A DNA stretch of 64,000 nt from Desulfitobacterium sp050251735 (lineage in GTDB: Bacteria > Bacillota > Desulfitobacteriia > Desulfitobacteriales > Desulfitobacteriaceae): assembly GCA_050251735.1 (NCBI GenBank), contig JBFWMF010000018.1, forward strand, positions 12,788-76,787. The letters are read 5' to 3'. Each line of letters starts with the position of its first letter. Positions within the stretch are counted from its first letter, which is position 1. The notes beneath the pieces are model-generated. The model was given only the letters and a program-made list of their open reading frames with translations, was not told the origin of the DNA and did not search any database. A program made the position numbers and the translations under genes. Positions 1 to 7,678 of this stretch are shown in pieces.

Positions 1-1
1 G

Positions 2-214
2 TTTGCCATTATGTTTGCAGTGCTAATTCAGGCCTCCTACTTGTCACCGCCCTTTGCCTATGCGGCCTTTTACCTTAAGGGTGTTGCTAAAGAGAATATC
101 AATATTTCTGAAGTCTATAGTGCAACTTTCCCCTTTTTAGGGCTGCAGATATTGGCCATTGTTCTTCTCTGTTTCTTCCCCGAGATAATTACCTATCTGC
201 CAAGTAAAATGTAG
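2..214 (+). CDS. TRAP transporter large permease (DctM type), C-terminal end only
   Basis: This is the last 70 or so codons of a gene that begins before the window. The reading frame is open from base 2. The peptide is hydrophobic and carries the pattern ASYLSPPFAYAAFYLKGVA followed by a final membrane helix (LGLQILAIVLLCFFPEI). That matches the end of DctM-type large membrane subunits of tripartite ATP-independent transporters, which import organic acids with a periplasmic-type binding protein. The substrate cannot be told from this fragment. A strong terminator follows. Family assignment is fairly secure. Confidence 0.8.
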   Translation, partial: FAIMFAVLIQASYLSPPFAYAAFYLKGVAKENINISEVYSATFPFLGLQILAIVLLCFFPEIITYLPSKM

Positions 215-242
215 TAATAGGGATCTGGAGTTTGGTAAAAGG

Positions 243-277
243 GGAGCATCCCTATTATTTCAGGGATGCTCCTTCTT
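243..277 (+). terminator. Rho-independent terminator after the TRAP permease gene
   Basis: An 11-bp perfect stem (ggagcatccct, 243-253, pairing with 262-272) has an 8-base loop and is followed by a short T-rich run. It lies 28 bases after the TRAP stop codon. Confidence 0.85.
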
Positions 278-346
278 GCTGCAGAAAAGTGAGAGGTTTT
301 AAGAAAAAACATAATTAGGGTGGAAAGAGAAAGATAAAGGAGGTTA

Positions 347-1147
347 ATGGCTTTGATTATTGTGGGAGACCTAATCAATTCCACACGAAAGGCTATTGCT
401 CTTGCTATCGAACAAAAAGATCAAAACTATCTACAAGACATTGCCAGGCGTCAAGCTGAGGCTGGAGCTAACTACATTTATGTAATCACAGCCCACGGTG
501 GAGACGAAGTGGCCGATATGGTTTGGCTTGTCGATCTTATTCAAGAGGTTGTGGACATTCCTCTTTGTATTGACAGCCCTAATCCTCAAGCGCTTGAAGC
601 AGGATTATCACGTTGCCGTAAACAGGGGATGGTTAATTCGATTTCTGCTGAGAAAAAGAGATGGGAAGCAGTCCTTCCTCTAATAATTAAATACAAACCA
701 AAAGTAGTAGCTTTGTGCATGGATAGTTCTGGAATGCCCAACACCGTTGAAAAGAGGCTTGCCGTTGCTGATAAACTCGTTAGCGGCCTGCGTGAAGCCG
801 GGGTTGCTGATAGTGATATCTATTTGGATCCTGTAGTCAAGCCTATTGGCGTAAATGATCAATACGGGTTGGAGTTTTTGCATAGCACAGAACAATTACG
901 TTTAAAATATTCGGATATCCACATCATTTCCGGTTTGTCCAACATATCTCATGGTCTTCCGGAACGGAAGTTGATTAGCCGTGTCTTTGCCGTTATGAGC
1001 GTAATAAAAGGCGTTGACACCTTTATTCTTGATCCGTTGGATCAAACTACGATGTCCGTATTGGCTGCAACAGAGGCTTTAGCCGGTCAAGATGATTTTT
1101 GCATGGACTATATTTCGGGTGTTCGGGCCGGTAGAATTAAAGCCTAG
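347..1147 (+). CDS. Methyltetrahydrofolate:corrinoid methyltransferase (MtgA/AcsE-like, pterin-binding fold)
   Basis: The 266-residue protein matches the pterin-binding TIM-barrel family that moves methyl groups between methyl-corrinoid proteins and tetrahydrofolate. Visible marks are the start IIVGDLINSTR, the strand IDSPNPQALEAGL, NSISAEKKRW, and the late GLSNISHGLPERKLI segment, which resembles the MeTr/MtgA pattern GxSNxSxGLPxR. In the family it works with cobalamin-dependent methylotrophic systems such as glycine betaine or O-demethylases. No corrinoid protein or methyltransferase partner lies nearby, so the methyl donor is unknown. The ATG follows an aaaggagg site at 7-base spacing. Its stop codon lies directly against an insertion sequence remnant, yet length and C-terminus look normal. 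Confidence 0.85.
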   Translation: MALIIVGDLINSTRKAIALAIEQKDQNYLQDIARRQAEAGANYIYVITAHGGDEVADMVWLVDLIQEVVDIPLCIDSPNPQALEAGLSRCRKQGMVNSISAEKKRWEAVLPLIIKYKPKVVALCMDSSGMPNTVEKRLAVADKLVSGLREAGVADSDIYLDPVVKPIGVNDQYGLEFLHSTEQLRLKYSDIHIISGLSNISHGLPERKLISRVFAVMSVIKGVDTFILDPLDQTTMSVLAATEALAGQDDFCMDYISGVRAGRIKA

Positions 1148-1593
1148 AAAGAGGTAGATAGTCTTCGCTTCCATAACCGGCATCGGCTACGATGTTGGAG
1201 GGGAGTTTTCCTCCAAGATTCTTCTTCAATTCTTCCAGATGCTCTTTCATGCAGCCGGTATCTCCCACTGATTGATGGATACTGTAACCTACAACAAACT
1301 GGTTTTCTGTTCCCATTTGTACGTTATATCCAGGCTTTAATTGCCCGTTTCTCATGGCATCCTCTTTCATTCGCATAAACGTGGTATCGGTATCGGTTTT
1401 AGAATAGCTATTGCGCTCTGCTAGTAGTTCTTCTTGCTTTTCATATTTCTTCATTCGGGGTAAGTAATCCTTGAGCATTACCCGTTTAGCTTTACGTAGC
1501 CTTTTTTGATCCTTATGCTCTGGGGTTGCTGCTAGTTTGGCGTCAATCTGTTTCACAGCCTCTTCGATAAGCACCTACCTTGGTTTGATTCAT
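1137..1593 (-). pseudogene. IS1182-family transposase remnant, truncated and internally deleted
   Basis: The minus-strand frame encodes about 145 residues with the middle of an IS1182-type DDE transposase: DTTFMRMKEDAMRNGQLKPGYNVQ and the segment IVADAGYGSEDYL. Intact enzymes are about 450-550 residues, so both ends are missing. The frame begins at an internal point (GTG near 1574), while a separate out-of-frame ATG sits at 1593, as expected if an internal deletion joined the original 5' end to the gene's middle. The 3' part is cut just after YGSEDYL, exactly where the methyltransferase gene ends. It is not expected to be functional. Confidence 0.8.
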
Positions 1594-1740
1594 TACCTCA
1601 ATTACACCATATTTATACCATATTTTCTTCAAAATGTGTGAAAAAACGCCTGAAACCTCTCGATTTCAGGCGTTTTCGTTGTGCTGTGTTTTCACACAGC
1701 CCCTTTGCTTTCACTAAAGTGAAAATGGTATGGTAAATCC
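1145..1740 (-). mobile_element. Degenerate insertion sequence (IS1182-like) with terminal hairpins
   Basis: The transposase remnant is preceded on the minus strand by non-coding DNA. This contains an 11-bp perfect palindrome (1645-1674) and the motif ggggctgtgtgaaaacacagc (near 1681-1701), similar to the start of many IS ends. I could not find a matching right-hand inverted repeat or a target duplication, so the limits are approximate. The right end of the element appears to have been lost at the methyltransferase boundary. Confidence 0.5.
1640..1679. terminator. Symmetrical hairpin in the IS remnant, terminator-like in both directions
   Basis: The stem aacgcctgaaa (1645-1655) pairs perfectly with 1664-1674. 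It has A-rich sequence on the left and tttt on the right, so it could end transcription on either strand and may shield the transposase from outside transcription. Confidence 0.55.
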
Positions 1741-1821
1741 TTTCATTTCAACCGATGCCATAAATATGATTGGGGTTTGAGACATTACATAGGTACCGAA
1801 AAGGATGGGCGTTCGTTTCCT

Positions 1822-2517
1822 TTATTTCAACTTTACAATGTTCTTTTGTATGCCTAAAAAATAGCTGATTCCCCATATAACAAGCAAAGCAATGGTACCG
1901 AACAAAAGCCAAATCCAGGTGGACTTCGACACACCATGATAAATAAGTGCGGTACCTAGATAATAGGGGATTATGGTTATAGCGGCTGTCCAGACATATG
2001 GACAAAGTTTAACTGAAGGCATAACCCCAGCTATATATCCTACTGTGTGGGCGGGAAGCGGAAGAAGGCGAGCAATAAATAACCCTAAAGTACCTTTATC
2101 TTCGATCCAATGGTCTACTGATTCAAAAAGTTTGGGGGTAACCAATTTCTGAAAGAAATCTTTCAAGTAATAATGAGCAAGATAATAGATAGCAAAATTG
2201 CTTAGAATAAATCCTAACCATGAGTATAGGGATCCCCAAAAGACTCCGAAGATCTTTAACAAGAGGATGAAGAACCCTTCCGAAGGTATAGGCGTCATGC
2301 AGAGTGCGGCCATAATTAGAATTGCAAAGAAAATACCGCCGATTCCCCAGGACTGAATTAGAGAAGAGAGCTCGTTCTTGCGATCGAGATAGAAAAAGAG
2401 GACAATTAGCGCAATGGAAATTACTAGAATTAAGGTTAGCAAGAGAGAATTTGTGCCGTGTGTTTTCTGAAACTTCAAGTTAACTATCACCTTGCCTTTG
2501 GAATCAAAGTATTTCAA
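1822..2517 (-). CDS. TVP38/TMEM64 (DedA-like, SNARE-associated) membrane protein
   Basis: The protein has 231 residues with five to six membrane segments (roughly 25-47, 57-78, 83-112, 160-178, 200-222). It carries family marks: a re-entrant region with MTPIPSEGFFILLLKIFG, an ARLLPLPAHTVGYIAGV segment, and PYYLGTALIYHG. TVP38 proteins belong to the DedA/VTT superfamily, linked to lipid scrambling or transport and membrane homeostasis; the exact substrate is unknown. The TTG at 2517 is the longest start. A second TTG about 12 codons later follows an aaggtga site and may be the true start. It stands alone between an IS remnant and a divergent chaperone gene. Confidence 0.8.
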   Translation of the reverse strand: MKYFDSKGKVIVNLKFQKTHGTNSLLLTLILVISIALIVLFFYLDRKNELSSLIQSWGIGGIFFAILIMAALCMTPIPSEGFFILLLKIFGVFWGSLYSWLGFILSNFAIYYLAHYYLKDFFQKLVTPKLFESVDHWIEDKGTLGLFIARLLPLPAHTVGYIAGVMPSVKLCPYVWTAAITIIPYYLGTALIYHGVSKSTWIWLLFGTIALLVIWGISYFLGIQKNIVKLK

Positions 2518-2660
2518 CTAAGTATAAACTTTAAGTGTATGAATGAAAATGCCACAAAGTAATTTTCTTGAATTTATATTGTATTGAACTAGCCACCCAC
2601 CCGAGAAGTAATATCCACACTGCAGGAGTATGCGTTGCGGGACGTAGTGTGGCGAAAACA

Positions 2661-2700
2661 GCGCACATTCTCTAATTTTCAGAGAAATGTGTGCTTGTTT
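2661..2700. repeat. Intergenic hairpin between the TVP38 and J-protein genes
   Basis: The 412-base gap 2518-2929 holds no convincing gene. A near-perfect stem (gcacattctct at 2663-2673 with agagaaatgtgtgc at 2681-2694) is the main structure. It could be a terminator or a small palindromic repeat; which is not decidable here. Confidence 0.4.
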
Positions 2701-2814
2701 TGCCTTCTTGCGATAGTTGTCGGCTAAATCGGGTTGCTTTTTTGGCGCCGGCATAATTCTAATAGTCCTTGATTAGAAAATACCGAAATCAGGAAGAGAA
2801 AAGTCTGACCTTTA

Positions 2815-2843
2815 TTGACCTTTTAATAAAAAAATTTTATAAT
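2815..2843 (+). promoter_or_regulatory. Sigma-A-type promoter for the J-protein gene
   Basis: TTGACC (2815-2820), a 17-base spacer and TATAAT (2838-2843) lie about 85 bases before the start codon. No CIRCE-like heat-shock operator was seen next to it. Confidence 0.75.
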
Positions 2844-2929
2844 ATAACCATGGCGATATAATCGTGAGTTGTAGTAAGAGCGAAAACTTACCAACAAAGT
2901 TTTTCATTGATGGAGATGAGGGGTGACTT

Positions 2930-3916
2930 ATGGATTTTAAAGATTATTATGCTATTCTCGGTGTACCCAGTGATGCGGAGGAAAAGGTTATTAAAAAAGC
3001 CTATCAAAAATTGGCCAAAAAATATCATCCGGATGTCAACCCAGACAATAAAGAAGCGGAAGAGAAGTTCAAAGAAGTCACTGAGGCTTATCAGGCCATC
3101 AGTGATCCTGAAAAACGCAGCAAATATGATGAGTTAAAACAAAATTATGAGTCCTGGAAGAAACGTGGGGGTAGAGGCGATTTTGATTGGAATCGCTGGC
3201 AAGCCCGACCTGGTGAGGGAACCCAGACTAGGACAATGACTCCTGAGGAATTCGCCGAGATCTTTGGAGACAGAGGATTTGGTGAGCGGGGATTTAGTGG
3301 TGGTTTCTCAGGTGCTGGAGATTTTTCGGATTTTTTCTCGACGATCTTTGGCGGGGGCGATCCTTTCGGTCAAACACGGGGCAACCGCTCAGCTCGTGCA
3401 CAAGTAGGACGAGATTTGGAATTGGAAGTTAGTGTAACCCTTGAGGAGGCCTATCACGGGACGACTCGACTTATTGACTTTGACGATAAACGGATTCAAG
3501 CGAAGATACCCAAAGGAGTGCGTACAGGGTCGAAAGTGCGGCTAGCAGGGCAAGGCGGAGCCGGGTATGGTGGTGGAGCCAATGGCGACCTTTACCTTCT
3601 GATCACTGTGGAGAAGAATTCTTTCTTTGAGCGCGAAGGTGATGACTTGACGACAGAGGTTACTGTTGACTTTTATAAAGCGGCACTGGGCGGCGAGGTG
3701 AGTATCAAAACTCTTGACGGAGAAGTGCTTATGAAAATTCCTCCCAAGATTCAAACAAAAGCTAAGCTACGTCTTAAAGGCAAAGGAATGCCTCGTTTAG
3801 AGAATCCGGGTCAAGCAGGAGATCTTTATGCGCAAATCTCTATCGTACTTCCTAAGGAGATGAGTACAGAGGAGATTGATGATCTTCGTTCACTTGCCCA
3901 ACGATATCATCGTTGA
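2930..3916 (+). CDS. CbpA-like DnaJ-family co-chaperone without zinc finger
   Basis: The 328-residue J-domain protein stimulates the ATPase of DnaK in its family. The J domain spans residues 4-68 with the essential HPD at 33-35. A linker rich in Gly and Phe (about 110-150) follows, then the DnaJ C-terminal substrate-binding domains (about 155-315). There are no CxxCxGxG repeats, so it is a type II/CbpA-like protein, not the main DnaJ. The ATG at 2930 follows gaggggtg. It is monocistronic or weakly joined to the glutaredoxin-like gene 93 bases downstream, which suggests a protein-folding or redox stress link (inference). Confidence 0.88.
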   Translation: MDFKDYYAILGVPSDAEEKVIKKAYQKLAKKYHPDVNPDNKEAEEKFKEVTEAYQAISDPEKRSKYDELKQNYESWKKRGGRGDFDWNRWQARPGEGTQTRTMTPEEFAEIFGDRGFGERGFSGGFSGAGDFSDFFSTIFGGGDPFGQTRGNRSARAQVGRDLELEVSVTLEEAYHGTTRLIDFDDKRIQAKIPKGVRTGSKVRLAGQGGAGYGGGANGDLYLLITVEKNSFFEREGDDLTTEVTVDFYKAALGGEVSIKTLDGEVLMKIPPKIQTKAKLRLKGKGMPRLENPGQAGDLYAQISIVLPKEMSTEEIDDLRSLAQRYHR

Positions 3917-4009
3917 TCCTTGACGAAGGGGATATTGGCATTAGATAATGATGAGGTTGAGGTATTTAATAATCCAGAATCCATTTCAAAATGAAGGGTT
4001 GTGAAGTAG

Positions 4010-4273
4010 ATGAAACCTGTTACGATGTTTGTCTTGGAATCCTGCCCGTATTGTAAAGAGGCGCTTCGTTGGATGGAAGAACTGAAGGCTGAAAATGCTC
4101 ATTATGAGAGGGTAGAGTTTACTATAGTCGACGAACAGCTTCAACCGGAGATTGCAAGGCAGTATCCCTACTATTATGTGCCAACATATTTTGTTGATGG
4201 AATTAAGGTTCATGAGGGAGCTGCTACAAAGGATATCGTCCGTAATGTATTTGATAAGGCTCTAGAACATTGA
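4010..4273 (+). CDS. Glutaredoxin/thioredoxin-fold small protein (CPYC)
   Basis: The 87-residue protein has the redox motif C12-P-Y-C15 right after the first strand, as in glutaredoxins, and the cis-proline segment YVPTYFVDG near residue 61. It is expected to reduce disulfides or mixed disulfides in the cytoplasm using a small thiol or a reductase; the electron donor is not known. The length is typical for glutaredoxin-like proteins. It lies just after the J-protein gene and is closed by a hairpin. Confidence 0.85.
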   Translation: MKPVTMFVLESCPYCKEALRWMEELKAENAHYERVEFTIVDEQLQPEIARQYPYYYVPTYFVDGIKVHEGAATKDIVRNVFDKALEH

Positions 4274-4275
4274 TC

Positions 4276-4314
4276 TTAGGGGAACTCTGTAAAGTAGGAG
4301 TTCCCCTAAATATT
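4276..4314 (+). terminator. Hairpin after the glutaredoxin-like gene
   Basis: An 11-bp perfect stem (ttaggggaact, 4276-4286, with 4299-4309) starts at the stop codon. The T-run is weak, so efficiency is uncertain. Confidence 0.65.
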
Positions 4315-4462
4315 AGCTTCGTTCGCCTTGAACGAACTCAGCGGGTACCACGAAAGCACTGCTTTCGCACGTAGCAAGTTGATCGTTGGCTATGGTGAAA
4401 GTTATTCCGAAGACAAAGAGTGAATCTGCTTACTTTGAACACTAGGAGGAAATCTGCTTACT

Positions 4463-5380
4463 ATGGAAATCAAGACTGTATCGATAATCGGATTAGGCGC
4501 ACTGGGGATATTATTTGGAGATCATCTAGTAAAGAGAATGCCCCATGAAAACTTAAGAATTCTTGCTGATTCAGATAGAATAAAGAAATACCAGAAGGAG
4601 CTGGTATATTGCAATGATGAAGGGTGTGAATTTCACTACTTGTCACCTGCAGAAGAATGCCCACCTTCGGATCTTATTATTTTTGCTGTGAAGTATAGTG
4701 GTTTAGAAGATGCTATTCAGGCGGTCAAGAATCATATCGGGGAAAACACACTGATCTTGTCAGCTCTCAATGGAGTTACAAGTGAAGAAGTCATAGGTCG
4801 AACCTTTGGTATGGAGAAGATTGTCCATTGCGTTGCCCAAGGGATGGATGCAGTAAAAGAAGGAAACAGATTACGTTATCATAATAAGGGGTTACTTTGT
4901 ATAGGTGACCGTGAGCCAGGCACAATTTCACCAAAAGTAAAAAGGATTGCTGACTTCTTTGAGAAGATGGAATTCCCCTTTGAGATTGATACCGATATGG
5001 TAAGAAGACAGTGGGGGAAACTCATGCTTAATGTAGGAGTCAATCAAACAGTAGCAGTCTATGGTAGTAATTATGGTGAGATTCAAAGAAAAGGACAGGC
5101 AAGGGATACAATGATTGCAGCTATGAGAGAGGTTGTAAACATATCCGTGCATGAGGGATTCCCTTTGACGGAAGAAGATTTAAAGTACTGGCTAGAGGTC
5201 TTAGGTAAATTAAGTCCGGAAGGGAAGCCTTCCATGCTACAGGACATTGAAGCAAAACGTTATAGCGAAGTTGAGCTATTCTCGGGTACAGTTATGGCAC
5301 TAGGAAAAAAGCATGGGATAGCTACCCCTGTGAACCAGGAATTATATCAACGAATTAAAGCTTTGGAAGCTAGTTTTTAA
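4463..5380 (+). CDS. Ketopantoate reductase family protein (ApbA/PanE-like)
   Basis: The 305-residue NADPH-dependent 2-dehydropantoate 2-reductase family protein starts with a Rossmann fold. The dinucleotide loop is G10-L-G12-A-L-G15. The segment LIIFAVKYSGLEDAI and the C-terminal helical domain with QWGKLMLNVGVNQ (candidate catalytic Lys) and EVELFSGTVMALGKKHG fit the ApbA C-terminal domain. PanE makes pantoate for coenzyme A, but many paralogues act on other 2-keto acids, and no pan genes are adjacent, so the substrate is left open. A 12-bp direct repeat (aatctgcttact) lies just before the gene at 4423 and 4451, the second copy running into the start codon. Confidence 0.8.
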   Translation: MEIKTVSIIGLGALGILFGDHLVKRMPHENLRILADSDRIKKYQKELVYCNDEGCEFHYLSPAEECPPSDLIIFAVKYSGLEDAIQAVKNHIGENTLILSALNGVTSEEVIGRTFGMEKIVHCVAQGMDAVKEGNRLRYHNKGLLCIGDREPGTISPKVKRIADFFEKMEFPFEIDTDMVRRQWGKLMLNVGVNQTVAVYGSNYGEIQRKGQARDTMIAAMREVVNISVHEGFPLTEEDLKYWLEVLGKLSPEGKPSMLQDIEAKRYSEVELFSGTVMALGKKHGIATPVNQELYQRIKALEASF

Positions 5381-5512
5381 TTACCTCATAACCGTTCACC
5401 CCTCATTTTGGACCTGAGAGGTTCAAATTTCATCCGTTAGAGGAAATATTCATAGTATTGCAAAAATGTGTAATATAATATGGGTAAGAAATAGATATGA
5501 GGGGTGATTGGT

Positions 5513-5698
5513 ATGAAGGTTTATGTTGTTAAGAGCATGGATACTAACTTTGTGAGTTCGGTCGACAGAATATTTATCAGCAAGCAAGAAGCTGAAAGAT
5601 ATGCAGTTTTGCAGAATGAAAAATATAAATTTGTAACTTTCTTGGTCTCTGAATACCAAGTATTTAACGACGCAAGCCAAAGTAGCTTAGCCTTTTAA
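5513..5698 (+). CDS. Small conserved-looking protein of unknown function
   Basis: The gene encodes 61 residues beginning MKVYVVKSMDTNFVSSVDRIF, with SKQEAERYAVLQNEKYKF in the middle. It is soluble, mixed alpha/beta, with no cysteine and no membrane segment. The ATG at 5513 is chosen because gagggg lies 6-8 bases before it; an in-frame GTG at 5504 overlaps that site. A stem-loop follows downstream. I do not recognise the family. The shape resembles short proteins that read sequence-adjacent residues in an alpha/beta ferredoxin-like fold, but that is only an impression. Confidence 0.6.
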   Translation: MKVYVVKSMDTNFVSSVDRIFISKQEAERYAVLQNEKYKFVTFLVSEYQVFNDASQSSLAF

Positions 5699-5748
5699 AA
5701 CGAGCAGTTACATGAAAAAGAAGTTAAAGAATAAGCGAACTGAACAAT

Positions 5749-5830
5749 GCTCCGTGGAGCTTTTAATCTCCCCCTTTAGGCGACTGGTTGTATTGCAAAT
5801 ATAACTTGTGGCGAAAAGGGGGATTTTTCA
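5749..5830 (+). terminator. Tandem hairpins after the small 61-residue gene
   Basis: The first is gctccgtggagc with tttt at 5749-5764. The second is a longer-range stem pairing 5765-5778 (aatctccccctttag) with 5812-5826 (aaaagggggattt), followed by T residues. Together they separate the small gene from the cytochrome gene. The rest of the 5699-5985 gap is AT-rich. Confidence 0.6.
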
Positions 5831-5985
5831 TTTCAATACTCATGCCCTGAGTTGGTGTGGGTGTTATTTTTTTTCATAATAATTTTATAATTATTTATAA
5901 GATTACGTAAAACGTGCAAACTAATCACAATGCTAATCAAACTATATTTTAGGAAAAGGAAATACGTTTAAAGGAGGAAGGTAGT

Positions 5986-7050
5986 TTGAAATCCAAGAAA
6001 ATTATACTCGGACTAGCATTGATTGCACTGGTTATCACGGTACTCGTAGGCTGCAAGACACAGAATCAAACCCCGCCACCCACAGGGACGGCCACTGACC
6101 AGCCTGTAAATCCACCACCAGCTGAAGCTCAATACGTGGGTAGCGAAAGTTGTAAAGGTTGTCACTCGGAATACCATGGCAACTTCACCAAAACCCAACA
6201 CTCCAAGGCCTTTAAGCCCCTGGCAGACTATGCTCTAACCCAGCCAGCAGGGGAAATAAAACTTTTTGATACGAAGGCTACGGATAAGTCAGGGACCCTT
6301 GATCTGGCCAATAAAGATCTGGTCTATGGGGTAATGATGGATCATTATGTCATTGCAAAAGCTCCCGAAGGGTTTAGCGAGAAAGTTTACCGTGTAGCTG
6401 CCTTAGAGAAGTCTGGAGAAAAATATGTAGTTAAGCCTGCTAAAGGTACTGATGTGGATAAGGATGGCAAGCCTGATTACACAGCAGAAAGCTTCAGCTG
6501 CGGCAAATGTCACGCCCCGGGTATTGAAGTGAATTCTAAAGATTATGGAGTGTCCTGTGAGTCCTGTCATGGTCCCGGTGGAAATCACGTAAGTGCCGCC
6601 ACTAAGAAAGGAACCATGGATCCTAAGACAGCTGTAAACGCATGCAATACCTGTCATGAAAGCAATCCGAGTAAGAACACCGAAGGGGTATGGACAGCAA
6701 ACACCCACTATGGAACACGAAACTATTTTGCCAGCAAGCATGGGCAAAGTACTTCGATGAACTGTTTGACCTGTCACGAATCGCATAAGGCGAATGCCAG
6801 CGGTATGTTGCTTAAAGCAGATAAAGCCCAAGATATCTGTGCTCAGTGCCACCAAGGAAAAACCATGGATCTTGATAAGATGATGTGGAAGAACCCCACA
6901 GATGCTCGAGGCCACTTTACTAAGGATCACAGCTTTGGCGCTCTGCCTTATGATAAGCTAGGTGATAAAGACAAGACACCAGAAATTGAGATCACCAATA
7001 AAGAGGCTATCGATATGATTACCAAGCTACTGCCGGAAGCAGCAAAGTAA
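5986..7050 (+). CDS. Six-heme cytochrome c lipoprotein (cytochrome c554-like)
   Basis: The 354-residue exported electron carrier has a short charged N-terminus, a hydrophobic helix (6-21) and the lipobox LVGC with lipidated Cys23. A Pro/Thr-rich linker follows. Six CxxCH heme sites are present: CKGCH (56-60), CGKCH, CESCH, CNTCH, CLTCH and CAQCH. The order and the first SCKGCHxxxxxxFxxTxHSKAF block fit the cytochrome c554/doca-heme family seen in anaerobic respirers. It likely sits on the outer face of the membrane and passes electrons to or from an unidentified reductase; no catalytic subunit is adjacent. The TTG start follows aaaggagg. It ends in its own terminator. Confidence 0.88.
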   Translation: MKSKKIILGLALIALVITVLVGCKTQNQTPPPTGTATDQPVNPPPAEAQYVGSESCKGCHSEYHGNFTKTQHSKAFKPLADYALTQPAGEIKLFDTKATDKSGTLDLANKDLVYGVMMDHYVIAKAPEGFSEKVYRVAALEKSGEKYVVKPAKGTDVDKDGKPDYTAESFSCGKCHAPGIEVNSKDYGVSCESCHGPGGNHVSAATKKGTMDPKTAVNACNTCHESNPSKNTEGVWTANTHYGTRNYFASKHGQSTSMNCLTCHESHKANASGMLLKADKAQDICAQCHQGKTMDLDKMMWKNPTDARGHFTKDHSFGALPYDKLGDKDKTPEIEITNKEAIDMITKLLPEAAK

Positions 7051-7084
7051 ATACCTAAAGTAGAAGTATAAGAGGAATATAGAT

Positions 7085-7127
7085 AATCTCCCTATTGATA
7101 GATAACTCTTCAGTAGGGGGATTTTCC
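7085..7127 (+). terminator. Terminator after the cytochrome c gene
   Basis: The stem aatctccctattga (7085-7098) pairs with 7110-7123 with two G-T pairs, followed by tttcc. Confidence 0.75.
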
Positions 7128-7217
7128 TTGCTGTATTGCCGGCTTTGGCTATAGCGTTCTCTTTACACATTTTGAAAATTGGCTACAAATCCAATTTGCC
7201 TGAATAACCTTGCTCAA

Positions 7218-7271
7218 AAAAGGGGCTGATACAAAATGAACAGATAAGCTCATTTTGTATCAGCCCCTTTT
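7218..7271. repeat. 22-bp perfect palindrome with 10-base loop
   Basis: Bases 7218-7239 pair without mismatch with 7250-7271. Ends are A-rich on the left and T-rich on the right, so it works as a terminator in either direction. The core ggggctgatacaaaatga is also close to common IS-end sequences, so it may be a very small palindromic element. Confidence 0.7.
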
Positions 7272-7678
7272 AGGTAAGTGCTCTCATTCGAAAGTCACTT
7301 CATTGGCATGACAATCATGATGGCCGCCATGATTGTCACGCAGATTAACAGTTTGGAAAATATTCGAGAATCATTATTAACATAACCGAATGTAAAATTT
7401 CTATTCTTAAGATTTTAGAAAGTTATAAATAAAAAGAGCCCAGCAGGTTGCCGGGCATAGAGCAGAGGGGTTAGATTGAGGAGGAGTGAAATGATTAACT
7501 ACTAAGTATCACATGATTGTGATAGTACACGCATTTCACAATTAGATTGTAACCTATTACGCAAAGATTTACCAGTCCTTTTTAAAATTTCCGAATATTA
7601 AAATTATTTACTTAATACCTCTTCCGAGTGTAGAATGTATTTACATGGTTGGGCTCAGAAGAAAGCGGGTAATTCGTT
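7272..7678. other. Non-coding region upstream of hypF
   Basis: No credible gene was found here. The stretch holds a second palindrome (tgacaatcatg at 7310-7320 with its complement near 7330-7340) and a short G-rich stretch at 7440-7490. Two dyad sequences that could be operators follow (see 7507). hypF begins after a weak ribosome site. Confidence 0.5.
7507..7524. promoter_or_regulatory. Dyad operator candidate upstream of hypFCDE
   Basis: TATCACA, four bases, then TGTGATA forms a perfect 7-bp dyad. The layout recalls CRP/FNR- or Rex-type sites but matches no consensus exactly. A smaller dyad ACAAT-N3-ATTGT follows near 7537. The link to hyp control is inference from position, about 155 bases before hypF. 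Confidence 0.4.

Noticed and set aside
2518..2754. Minus-strand open frame of 78 codons directly before the TVP38 gene
   Set aside because: Unusual composition, no ribosome site, and it is the two arms of a hairpin read through. It lies in frame with the TVP38 gene but has no similarity to its family.
6403..6930. Long minus-strand frame of 175 codons inside the cytochrome gene
   Set aside because: It is a shadow of the CxxCH-encoding plus-strand gene and has no family features.
5986..7050. Cytochrome c nitrite reductase (NrfA)
   Set aside because: No CxxCK active-site heme motif, and the spacing of the six heme motifs fits the c554-like group better.
7296..7380. 25-codon frame starting ATGACAATCATG in the gap before hypF
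   Set aside because: No ribosome site; the start is one arm of a palindrome.
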